Shown in pieces: positions 55,909 through 64,000 of a stretch of DNA of 64,000 nt. The notes below the pieces were generated by a model. It was not told the origin of the DNA, made no database searches, and saw nothing but the letters and a program-made list of their open reading frames with translations. How positions within the stretch are numbered: position 1 is the first letter of the stretch; each line of letters starts with the position of its first letter. The position numbers and the translations under genes were made by a program. Source of the DNA: Streptomyces sp. IMTB 2501 (GTDB lineage: Bacteria; Actinomycetota; Actinomycetes; Streptomycetales; Streptomycetaceae); assembly GCF_001953885.1 (NCBI RefSeq), contig NZ_MQUS01000004.1, positions 310,001 to 374,000 of the forward strand, given 5' to 3'.

Positions 55909-58643
55909 GGGTGGACGTCAACGGCCGGACCTTCGAGGAGGAGCCGAGGCCCGGCCAGTGCCTGCGCACCTATCTGCGCGAACGCGGCTGGTTCGGCGTG
56001 AAGAAGGGCTGCGACCAGGGCGACTGCGGCGCCTGCACGGTCCATGTCGACGGCAGGCCCGTGCACAGCTGCCTGTACCCGGCCTTCCGGGCCGACGGCC
56101 ACCGTGTCACCACGGTCGAGGGCCTGGCCGCCCCGGACGGCGAACTCCATCCCGTCCAGCGGAAGTTCCTCGACGCCCAGGGCTTCCAGTGCGGCTTCTG
56201 CACCGCCGGCTTCCTGATGACCACGGCCGCCCTCGACGAGGACAAACTGGCCGACCTGCCGCGGGCGTTCAAGGGCAACCTGTGCCGCTGCACCGGATAC
56301 CGGGCCATCGAGGACGCCGTACGCGGGGTGAAGAACGTGGAGGAACCCGCGCCCGGCGAGTCCGTGGGCCGCAGCCTGCCCGCCCCGGCCGGACCCCAGG
56401 TCGTCACCGGCACCGCCCGCTACACCTTCGACATCGACGTGCCCGGCCTGCTCCACATGAAGCTGCTGCGCTCCCCGCACGCCCACGCCCGCGTCCTCGC
56501 GATCGACACCTCCGCCGCCCTGCGCGTCCCGGGCGTCCAGGCCGTGTTCACCCACCACGACGCCCCGGAACGGCACTTCTCCACCGCCCGCCACGAACAC
56601 CCCGAGGAGGACCCGGACGACACCCGCGTCCTCGACGACACGGTCCGCTACGCCGGCCAGCGCGTGGCGGCCGTCGTCGCCGACAGCGAGGCGGCCGCCG
56701 AGGAGGGCTGCCGGCGGATCGAGGTGACGTACGAGGAACTGCCCGCCGTACTCGACCCCGAGGAGGCCATGCGGCCGGGGGCTCCCGTGGTCCACGACAA
56801 GGACGCGGGAACGGCCCGGATCTCCCGCCCGCAGGACAACGTCGTCGGCGAGGCGCACGGCGAGATCGGCGATGTCGAAGCGGGCTTCGCCGAGGCGGAC
56901 GTCGTCTACGAGGAGACCTTCCGCACCCAGCGGGTCCAGCACGCCAGCCTGGAGACGCACGGCGCGCTCGCCTGGATCGACAAGGACGGCCGGCTCACCG
57001 TCCGTACCAGCTCCCAGACCCCGTTCCTCACCCGTCGCGCCCTGTGCGCGCTGTACGACCTGCCCGAGGAGCAGGTCCGCGTGGTCACGGGCCGGGTCGG
57101 CGGCGGGTTCGGCGGCAAGCAGGAGATGCTGGTCGAGGACATCGTGACCCTCGCCGTACTGAAGCTGCGCAAGCCGGTGAAGCTGGAGTACACACGCGCC
57201 GAGCAGTTCTACGGCGCGACCACCCGGCACCCGTTCACGATCCGGGTGAAGGCGGGCGCCCGCCGCGACGGCACCCTCACCGCCCTCCAGCTGCGCGTCG
57301 TCGCGAACACCGGCGCCTACGGCAATCACGGCCCGGCCGTGATGTTCCACAGCGTCGGCGAGTCCATGGCCGTCTACCGCGCCGCGCACAAACAGGTCGA
57401 CGCCTACTCGGTGTACACGCACACCGTCCCGGCGGGCGCCTTCCGGGGCTACGGCCTCGGCCAGGTGCTGTTCGCGGTGGAGTCCGCGCTGGACGAGCTG
57501 GCCCGGCGACTGGGCCTGGACCCGCTGGAGTTCAAGGCCCGCAACATCATCGGCCCCGACGAGCCGATGCTCACCCCGGGCGGTCACGAGGAGGACCTGC
57601 ACATCGCGAGCTACGGCCTCGACCAGTGCCTGTCGATCGTGCGCAGAGCGCAGTCCCAGCCCGGTGAACCCGCCCCCGGCGGCTGGCTGCTCGGTGAGGG
57701 CGCGGCCCTGGCGATGATCGCGACCGGGCCGCCCGGCGGCCACATCGCCGACGCCAAGGCCACCCTGCTGCCCGACGGCACCTTCGATCTGGCCGTCGGC
57801 ACCGCCGAGTTCGGCAACGGCACCACGACCGTGCACAAGCAGATCGCGGCCGGCGAACTCGCCACCACCGTCGACCGGATCGCCATCCGCCAGTCCGACA
57901 CGGACGTCGTACGACACGACACGGGCGCCTTCGCCTCCACCGGCACGGTCGTGGCCGGCAAGGCCACCCTGCGCGCCGCGCGCGCCCTCGCCGACCAGCT
58001 GCTGGACTTCGCCGCCGCCCACCTGGGTGTGGCGCGCGCCGACTGCCGGCTCGTCGAGGAGGCCGTGCTGCACCCCGGTGGGCGCCTGCTGCTCAAGGAG
58101 GCGTACGCGGCCTCCCGCGCGGTCGGCCTGGAGCTCGCCGCCGACGGGCACTTCGGCGGCACCCCGCGCTCGGTCGCCTTCAACGCGCACTGGTTCCGGG
58201 TGGCGGTCGATCCCGGCACCGGCGAGATCCGCATCCTGCGCAGTGTGCACGCGGCCGACGCGGGCAAGGTGATGAACCCGATGCAGTGCAGGGGCCAGGT
58301 GGAGGGCGGGGTCGCCCAGGCGCTCGGCGCCACGCTCTTCGAGCGGGTGCTGCTGGACGAGCGGGGCGCGGTCGACACGGCCGCCTTCCGCCGCTACCGG
58401 CTCCCGCAGTACGCCGATGTGCCGCGCACCGAGGTGCACTTCATGGAGACGGCCGACGCGATCGGCCCGCTGGGCGCGAAGTCGATGAGCGAGAGCCCCT
58501 TCAACCCGGTCGCCCCGGCCCTGGCGAACGCCCTTCGGGACGCGACGGGCGTGCGGTTCACCGAGGTGCCGCTGCCGCGTGACCGAGTGTGGCGGGAGCT
58601 GGCGCGCCACAACGACAGCCGCCGTCCACCCGGATCGCCGTGA
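55905..58643 (+). CDS. Fused 2Fe-2S / molybdopterin subunit of a xanthine or aldehyde dehydrogenase-type enzyme
   Basis: 912 aa from the ATG at 55905. Residues 1-80 are a plant-type ferredoxin (GVKKGCDQGDCGACTVHVDG). Residues 80-150 are the second 2Fe-2S domain (FQCGFCTAGFL, LCRCTGYRAIEDAV). The Mo-cofactor part follows from about 175, with VTGRVGGGFGGKQEML, VPAGAFRGYGLGQ and, near the end, GPLGAKSMSESPFNP holding the probable catalytic Glu. Small and large subunits are separate genes in most bacteria; the order here is like Desulfovibrio aldehyde oxidoreductase, but with a separate FAD subunit. The substrate is probably a purine or aldehyde. The 3' end overlaps the convergent gene by 86 bp. 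Confidence 0.9.
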   Translation: MRVDVNGRTFEEEPRPGQCLRTYLRERGWFGVKKGCDQGDCGACTVHVDGRPVHSCLYPAFRADGHRVTTVEGLAAPDGELHPVQRKFLDAQGFQCGFCTAGFLMTTAALDEDKLADLPRAFKGNLCRCTGYRAIEDAVRGVKNVEEPAPGESVGRSLPAPAGPQVVTGTARYTFDIDVPGLLHMKLLRSPHAHARVLAIDTSAALRVPGVQAVFTHHDAPERHFSTARHEHPEEDPDDTRVLDDTVRYAGQRVAAVVADSEAAAEEGCRRIEVTYEELPAVLDPEEAMRPGAPVVHDKDAGTARISRPQDNVVGEAHGEIGDVEAGFAEADVVYEETFRTQRVQHASLETHGALAWIDKDGRLTVRTSSQTPFLTRRALCALYDLPEEQVRVVTGRVGGGFGGKQEMLVEDIVTLAVLKLRKPVKLEYTRAEQFYGATTRHPFTIRVKAGARRDGTLTALQLRVVANTGAYGNHGPAVMFHSVGESMAVYRAAHKQVDAYSVYTHTVPAGAFRGYGLGQVLFAVESALDELARRLGLDPLEFKARNIIGPDEPMLTPGGHEEDLHIASYGLDQCLSIVRRAQSQPGEPAPGGWLLGEGAALAMIATGPPGGHIADAKATLLPDGTFDLAVGTAEFGNGTTTVHKQIAAGELATTVDRIAIRQSDTDVVRHDTGAFASTGTVVAGKATLRAARALADQLLDFAAAHLGVARADCRLVEEAVLHPGGRLLLKEAYAASRAVGLELAADGHFGGTPRSVAFNAHWFRVAVDPGTGEIRILRSVHAADAGKVMNPMQCRGQVEGGVAQALGATLFERVLLDERGAVDTAAFRRYRLPQYADVPRTEVHFMETADAIGPLGAKSMSESPFNPVAPALANALRDATGVRFTEVPLPRDRVWRELARHNDSRRPPGSP

Positions 58644-59043
58644 TCCCGCTGATGTGCCGGGCCCCGCACCGGTCCTGCGGGAGCACCAGCTGGGGCCCGG
58701 CCACGTCCAGCGGGGTGTCGTCGATCCGTACGCCCAGCAGGACCGGCGCGTGCGCGAAGTCCGGGTCGATCTCGGCCCAGGACAGCACGGCGTGGTGGCC
58801 GTCGGTGCCGGTGACGGCGATCAGGAAACGCAGCCGGTCCTTGCGCCGCGCCGGGTCGAAACCGGGCCCCGCGTCGACGAGGACGTCGTACAGCCGGGGG
58901 CCGGCGAACCGGTGGCGCTGGATGCCGCTGGTCGCGCACTCGAAGCTGACGTCCACCCGGTGCTGCGGCCAGCGGAGCAGGTCCGGCACGGTCAGCCGGG
59001 CGGGCCGGGCCAGATCGCCGGTCAGGTCGAGTTCCGCGAGCAT
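58558..59043 (-). CDS. Sulfite-oxidase-fold molybdopterin-binding protein
   Basis: 161 aa from the ATG at 59043. One SUOX Mo-binding domain: LTVPDLLRWPQHRVDVSFEC with the Mo-ligand Cys in SFECATSGIQRHRFAG, then LYDVLVDAGPGFDPARRKDR and PQLVLPQDRCGARHISGITA. No heme, dimer or signal-peptide domain. The last 30 or so residues run into the antisense of the neighbouring Mo-enzyme gene and look unconserved, so the 3' end may have been extended. The role is unknown; probably a small cytoplasmic molybdoprotein. Confidence 0.75.
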   Translation of the reverse strand: MLAELDLTGDLARPARLTVPDLLRWPQHRVDVSFECATSGIQRHRFAGPRLYDVLVDAGPGFDPARRKDRLRFLIAVTGTDGHHAVLSWAEIDPDFAHAPVLLGVRIDDTPLDVAGPQLVLPQDRCGARHISGITAIRVDGGCRCGAPAPATLGHAAAAPR

Positions 59044-59248
59044 CACCTGCGACCACCTCCCGCAGCACCGTACCCGCGGGAGCGCACCGTGCAAACGCAC
59101 ATGCGAGCTCCGCATCACAAGTTCGCAGCTCATGCGATGCGACAGGAGACTTACAGCTGGCAGATGCGGCAGTATCATCGCCGCACGGCCGGATCCCCGG
59201 CCACGACAGGGCGCGACAGTTGTTCCACAGAACGCGAGGAGTAGAAAC

Positions 59249-60082
59249 GTGATGACCCGTTCCGTGCGCCGGACCCGGCGGATGCTGCAGCTGGCCGGTG
59301 CGGGAGCCGCGGCCCTGATGGCACTGAGCGCCTGCTCCTCCTCGTCCGGCTCCGCCAAGTCCAAGGACACCTCGGCCTCGTCCGGGTCCTCGGCCTCGGC
59401 GAAGCTGTCCGGCTCGGTCACGGTGTTCGCCGCCGCCTCCCTGAAGGAGAGCTTCACTACCCTGGGCAAGGAGTTCGAGAAGCAGCACCCGGGCACCCAC
59501 GTCAACTTCAACTTCGGCGGCAGCGACACCCTCGCGGCCAGCATCACCGGTGGTGCCCCGGCGGACGTCTTCGCCGCCGCCAGCCCGAAGACGATGAAGA
59601 TCGTCACGGCCAAGAACGACGCGGTCGGGACCCCGGCCACCTTCGTCCGCAACCAGCTGGAGATCGCCACCGTGCCGGGCAACCCGCACAAGGTGGCCTC
59701 GCTGAAGGACCTCACCAAGTCCGGCCTGAAGGTCGTCCTGTGCGACAAGACGGTGCCGTGCGGTGCCGCCGCGCAGAAGGCCCTGGACGCCGGCCACCTC
59801 AAGCTCACCCCGGTCTCCTACGAACAGGACGTCAAGGGCGCCCTGAACAAGGTGGAGCTGAAGGAGGCCGACGCCGCGGTCGTCTACAAGACCGATGTGC
59901 ACGCCGCGGGTGACAAGGTGGAGGGCGTGGAGTTCCCCGAGTCGGCCAAGGCGGTCAACGACTACCCGATCACCCTGCTGAAGAACGCGCCGAACGCCGA
60001 AGCCGCCAAGGCGTTCATCGCCCTCGTGCAATCCACCGAGGGCCAGAAGGTGCTGAGCCAGGCCGGCTTCCTCAAGCCGTGA
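59249..60082 (+). CDS. modA: Molybdate ABC transporter substrate-binding lipoprotein
   Basis: 277 aa from the GTG at 59249 (GAGGAG 7 nt upstream; ATG 59252 is next). Signal peptide with an Arg-rich start and lipobox LSAC, then a Ser/Lys-rich linker, then the ModA fold: SVTVFAAASLKESFTTLGKE, NFGGSDTLAASITGGAPADV, FAAASPKTMKIV. Binds molybdate or tungstate outside the membrane. The first strand FAAASL and GGSDTLA supply the oxyanion-binding Ser residues. The stop overlaps modB (GTGA). Heads modABC. Confidence 0.95.
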   Translation: MMTRSVRRTRRMLQLAGAGAAALMALSACSSSSGSAKSKDTSASSGSSASAKLSGSVTVFAAASLKESFTTLGKEFEKQHPGTHVNFNFGGSDTLAASITGGAPADVFAAASPKTMKIVTAKNDAVGTPATFVRNQLEIATVPGNPHKVASLKDLTKSGLKVVLCDKTVPCGAAAQKALDAGHLKLTPVSYEQDVKGALNKVELKEADAAVVYKTDVHAAGDKVEGVEFPESAKAVNDYPITLLKNAPNAEAAKAFIALVQSTEGQKVLSQAGFLKP

Positions 60083-60939
60083 CCTCGCTTCACGAGCCCG
60101 GTGCCGCGGCCGGCCCCCGCACGGGCCGGCCGTGGCGCCGCCGCGTCGGCACGGGGGGCCGACGCGGGGTGCCGTTGCCGCTGTTGCTGCCGGGCCTGCT
60201 GGCGCTGGCGTTCCTGCTGCTGCCCCTGGTCGCGCTTCTCATCCGCGCGCCCTGGGGCAGCCTGCCGGACCAGCTCTCCAGCACCGAGGTGTGGCAGGCG
60301 CTCCAGCTCTCGCTGATCAGCGCCACAGTGGCAACGGCCGTCTGCCTCGTCCTGGGCGTGCCCCTGGCGTGGCTGCTGGCCCGTACGGACTTCCCCGGCC
60401 GGGGGTTCGTACGGGCCCTGGTGACATTGCCTCTCGTGCTGCCGCCGGTGGTCGGTGGTGTGGCCCTGCTGCTGGCGCTCGGCCGCAACGGGGTGATCGG
60501 CCAGTGGCTGGACTCCTGGTTCGGGGTCACGCTGCCGTTCACCACCGCCGGGGTCGTGATCGCGGAGGCGTTCGTCGCGATGCCGTTCCTGGTCATCAGC
60601 GTCGAGGGCACGCTGCGCGCGGCCGACCCGCGCTTCGAGGAGGCGGCCACGACGCTCGGCGCGTCCCGCTTCACCGCGTTCCGCCGGGTCACCCTGCCGC
60701 TGATCGCGCCCGGCATCGCGGCGGGGTCGGTGCTGGCCTGGGCGCGTGCGCTCGGCGAGTTCGGCGCGACGATCACCTTCGCGGGCAACTTCCCCGGCCG
60801 CACCCAGACCATGCCCCTCGCGGTCTACCTGGCCCTGCAGAACGACCCCGATGCGGCGATCTCGCTGAGCCTGGTTCTGCTGGTGGTATCCATCGCGGTG
60901 CTGGCCGCGCTCAGGGACCGCTGGATGACGGGAGCGTGA
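60079..60939 (+). CDS. modB: Molybdate ABC transporter permease
   Basis: 286 aa. The GTG at 60079 overlaps the modA stop by 4 bp. About six transmembrane segments, with the EAA loop PRFEEAATTLGASRFTAFRR and RVTLPLIAPGIAAGSVLAWA. Typical ModB sequence GEFGATITFAGNFPGRTQTM. It forms the membrane channel with two ModC ATPases. Confidence 0.93.
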   Translation: MTSLHEPGAAAGPRTGRPWRRRVGTGGRRGVPLPLLLPGLLALAFLLLPLVALLIRAPWGSLPDQLSSTEVWQALQLSLISATVATAVCLVLGVPLAWLLARTDFPGRGFVRALVTLPLVLPPVVGGVALLLALGRNGVIGQWLDSWFGVTLPFTTAGVVIAEAFVAMPFLVISVEGTLRAADPRFEEAATTLGASRFTAFRRVTLPLIAPGIAAGSVLAWARALGEFGATITFAGNFPGRTQTMPLAVYLALQNDPDAAISLSLVLLVVSIAVLAALRDRWMTGA

Positions 60940-60941
60940 TC

Positions 60942-62066
60942 ATGGCAGCCGGAGCGAGCCGTGTGCGAACGTACAGACCCATGACCGACATCGACGCCCC
61001 CAAAGCCGACCTGCGCAGAGCGGGCGACGAGGGGCTCGACGCCCATCTCGTCGTCGACCGCGGCTCCTTCCGGCTGGATGTGACCCTGGCCGCCGCCCCG
61101 GGGGACGTCGTGGCCCTCCTCGGCCCCAACGGCGCCGGCAAAACCACCGCCCTGCGCGCCCTGGCCGGCCTGGCCCCGCTCACCGACGGCCATCTCAGGC
61201 TGGACGGCGCCTCCCTGGACCGCACGCCCCCGGAGTCCCGCCCGGTCGGCGTGGTCTTCCAGGACTATCTGCTCTTCCCGCATCTGTCCGCGCTGGACAA
61301 CGTGGCCTTCGGGCCGCGCTGCCAGGGCCTGCCCAAGGCCGAGGCGCGTGCCCAGGCCGCCGCGTGGCTGGACCGGATGGGTCTCGCCGGTCACGCGGGC
61401 GCCAAGCCCCGCCGGCTCTCCGGCGGGCAGGCCCAGCGCGTGGCCCTCGCCCGCGCCCTGGCCACCCACCCCCGGCTGCTGCTCCTGGACGAGCCGCTGG
61501 CCGCCCTGGACGCCCGTACCCGCCTGGCGGTACGCGCCCAACTGCGCCGCCACCTGGCCGGGTTCGAGGCGGTCGCCGTCCTCGTCACCCACGACCCCCT
61601 GGACGCCATGGTGCTCGCGGACCGCCTGGTGGTCGTCGAGCACGGCCAGGTCGTCCAGGAGGGCACCCCCTCCGACATCGCCCGCCACCCGCGCACCGAT
61701 TACATCGCCCAACTGGTCGGCCTCAACCTCTACCGGGGCCGGGCCGAGGGGCACACGGTACGACTCGACGCGGGTCCCCGGATCACCACCACGGAAGACC
61801 TGTCAGGCCCGGTCTTCGTGGCGTTCCCGCCCAGCGCCGTCACCCTGTTCCGGGACCGGCCCACCGGAGCCAGCGCCCGTAACCTCTGGCAGTGCGAGGT
61901 GACCGGCCTGGAGACGCACGGCGATCAGATCCGCGCCGACCTCGGCGGCGAGCTCCCCCTCGCCGCCGACCTCACCACGGTCGCCGCCGCCGAGCTCGAT
62001 CTGCACCCGGGCGCGGCCGTCTGGGCGACGGTCAAAGCGACGCAGACGCACGCATACCCGGCCTGA
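60942..62066 (+). CDS. modC: Molybdate ABC transporter ATPase
   Basis: 374 aa from the ATG at 60942, 2 bp after modB, with GGGAG 7 nt upstream. Walker A GPNGAGKTTALRALAGL (about 61-77), Q-loop VFQDYLLFPHLSA, signature RRLSGGQAQRVALARAL, Walker B LLLLDEPLAALDA, H-loop VLVTHDPLD. The C-terminal TOBE domain (LWQCEVTGLETHGDQIRADL onward) is the regulatory oxyanion-binding part typical of ModC. Confidence 0.94.
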   Translation: MAAGASRVRTYRPMTDIDAPKADLRRAGDEGLDAHLVVDRGSFRLDVTLAAAPGDVVALLGPNGAGKTTALRALAGLAPLTDGHLRLDGASLDRTPPESRPVGVVFQDYLLFPHLSALDNVAFGPRCQGLPKAEARAQAAAWLDRMGLAGHAGAKPRRLSGGQAQRVALARALATHPRLLLLDEPLAALDARTRLAVRAQLRRHLAGFEAVAVLVTHDPLDAMVLADRLVVVEHGQVVQEGTPSDIARHPRTDYIAQLVGLNLYRGRAEGHTVRLDAGPRITTTEDLSGPVFVAFPPSAVTLFRDRPTGASARNLWQCEVTGLETHGDQIRADLGGELPLAADLTTVAAAELDLHPGAAVWATVKATQTHAYPA

Positions 62067-62094
62067 GCGGACGGGCGCCCTACCGTGGGTGCCC

Positions 62095-62514
62095 ATGACC
62101 CTGAGCATCCGCAACCAGCTCCCCGGCACGGTCACGGCGATCCAGCCGGGTGAGGCCATGGCCACCGTCAAGATCCGGCTCGACGGGGGCCAGGACCTGA
62201 CCGCGGCGATCACCTTGGAATCCGTCCGCGACCTCGGCCTGGCCGAGGGCTCCCCGGTACGGGCCCTGGTGAAGTCCACCGAGGTCTCCCTCGCCACCGC
62301 GCCGATCGACCGCGTCTCGATCCGCAACCAGCTGCCGGGCACCGTCACCGACATCGCGGCCGGCGCCGCGATGGCCACCGTGAAGATCTCGATCGACGGC
62401 GGCTCGGTGACCTCCGCCATCACCAAGGAGTCGGCCACCGACCTCGGGCTCTCCGCCGGTTCCGCCGTGGTCGCCCTGATCAAGTCCACCGAGGTGGCGC
62501 TGGCGACGGCATGA
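62095..62514 (+). CDS. Tandem-Mop molybdate-binding protein (molbindin)
   Basis: 139 aa from the ATG at 62095 (GTG 62089 also possible). Two nearly identical Mop/TOBE domains, each beginning SIRNQLPGTVT and ending LVKSTEV or LIKSTEV. Domain 1 spans residues 1-70, domain 2 about 73-139. Molbindins assemble into rings that bind several molybdate ions, so the protein buffers molybdate for cofactor synthesis. It follows modC by 28 bp and is presumably the last gene of the operon; a terminator follows. Confidence 0.9.
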   Translation: MTLSIRNQLPGTVTAIQPGEAMATVKIRLDGGQDLTAAITLESVRDLGLAEGSPVRALVKSTEVSLATAPIDRVSIRNQLPGTVTDIAAGAAMATVKISIDGGSVTSAITKESATDLGLSAGSAVVALIKSTEVALATA

Positions 62515-62521
62515 CACGGCG

Positions 62522-62552
62522 AGGGCCCCGCCCGGAAACCGGACGGGGCCCT
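62522..62552. terminator. Terminator between the mod operon and gcvP
   Basis: AGGGCCCCG (62522-62530) pairs with CGGGGCCCT (62544-62552); after one C/A mismatch four more pairs close a 3-nt AAA loop. It lies between convergent genes, 8 bp past the molbindin stop. Confidence 0.8.
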
Positions 62553-62568
62553 GAACGTCACCGCGGAC

Positions 62569-64000
<1,432 letters not shown>

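Noticed and set aside
53268..58643. Two giant overlapping open frames, about 1760 codons (+) and 1780 codons (-)
   Set aside because: They are products of high GC, which makes stops rare. Only the PucR part (53268-54872, -) and the Mo-enzyme part (55905-58643, +) carry recognisable domains, ribosome sites and sensible starts.

Overview
This is a high-GC actinobacterial chromosome segment, almost certainly Streptomyces. Nearly every codon ends in G or C, GTG and TTG starts and GTGA/ATGA couplings are common, several genes look leaderless, and the gene content (tuf3, lnt, HxlR/TetR/PadR regulators, DUF5999, a standard Streptomyces intergenic repeat) fits that genus. From memory the order resembles the tuf3 - ung - fabG - gcvP stretch of Streptomyces core chromosomes. 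I see no rRNA, tRNA, CRISPR array, prophage or intact insertion sequence.

Layout. 1-5.4 kb: the N-terminus of a large enzyme with a PfaD/nitronate-monooxygenase-like start (minus), a sigma-factor-like protein fused to a membrane segment and a ricin-type lectin domain, galU, and a type I methionine aminopeptidase divergent from an XRE regulator. 5.7-13.4 kb: thioesterase, Pro/Gln-rich membrane protein, MFS exporter, spermidine-synthase-like enzyme, tuf3 with a structured leader, an AlkD-type DNA glycosylase under a LexA-like box, and a formaldehyde dehydrogenase homologue. 13.4-24.2 kb: TVP38 membrane protein, thiolase/HxlR divergent pair, uppP, small proteins, lnt, and a Gfo/Idh-monooxygenase operon facing a TetR regulator across three palindromic operators. 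24.4-31.9 kb: ung, an orphan oligopeptide-binding lipoprotein, a two-gene SDR (fabG-like) operon with promoter, operator and strong terminator, a HipA-like kinase/DUF3037 pair, a Rieske lipoprotein, an isochorismatase-fold protein without its cysteine, and a PPOX protein.

32-49 kb: small regulator/effector pairs (LysR-EamA, MocR-PPOX, two tandem EamA exporters, PadR, MerR with a 20-bp-spacer promoter), PhzF, CPBP protease, a GCS2-family ligase, DUF5999, and a 5'-truncated sugar ABC permease. 48.6-52.7 kb: universal stress protein, membrane protein, KimA-like APC permease, DUF1707 protein.

52.8-62.5 kb is a coherent molybdenum region: a MerR-like HTH fused to a Mop/TOBE domain (ModE-like regulator candidate), a PucR regulator divergent from a xanthine/aldehyde-dehydrogenase-type enzyme (FAD subunit plus a fused 2Fe-2S/molybdopterin subunit), a sulfite-oxidase-fold protein, modABC, and a tandem-Mop molbindin. 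They plausibly import, buffer and sense molybdate and supply it to a Mo-cofactor hydroxylase. The right edge is the C-terminal part of gcvP (minus).
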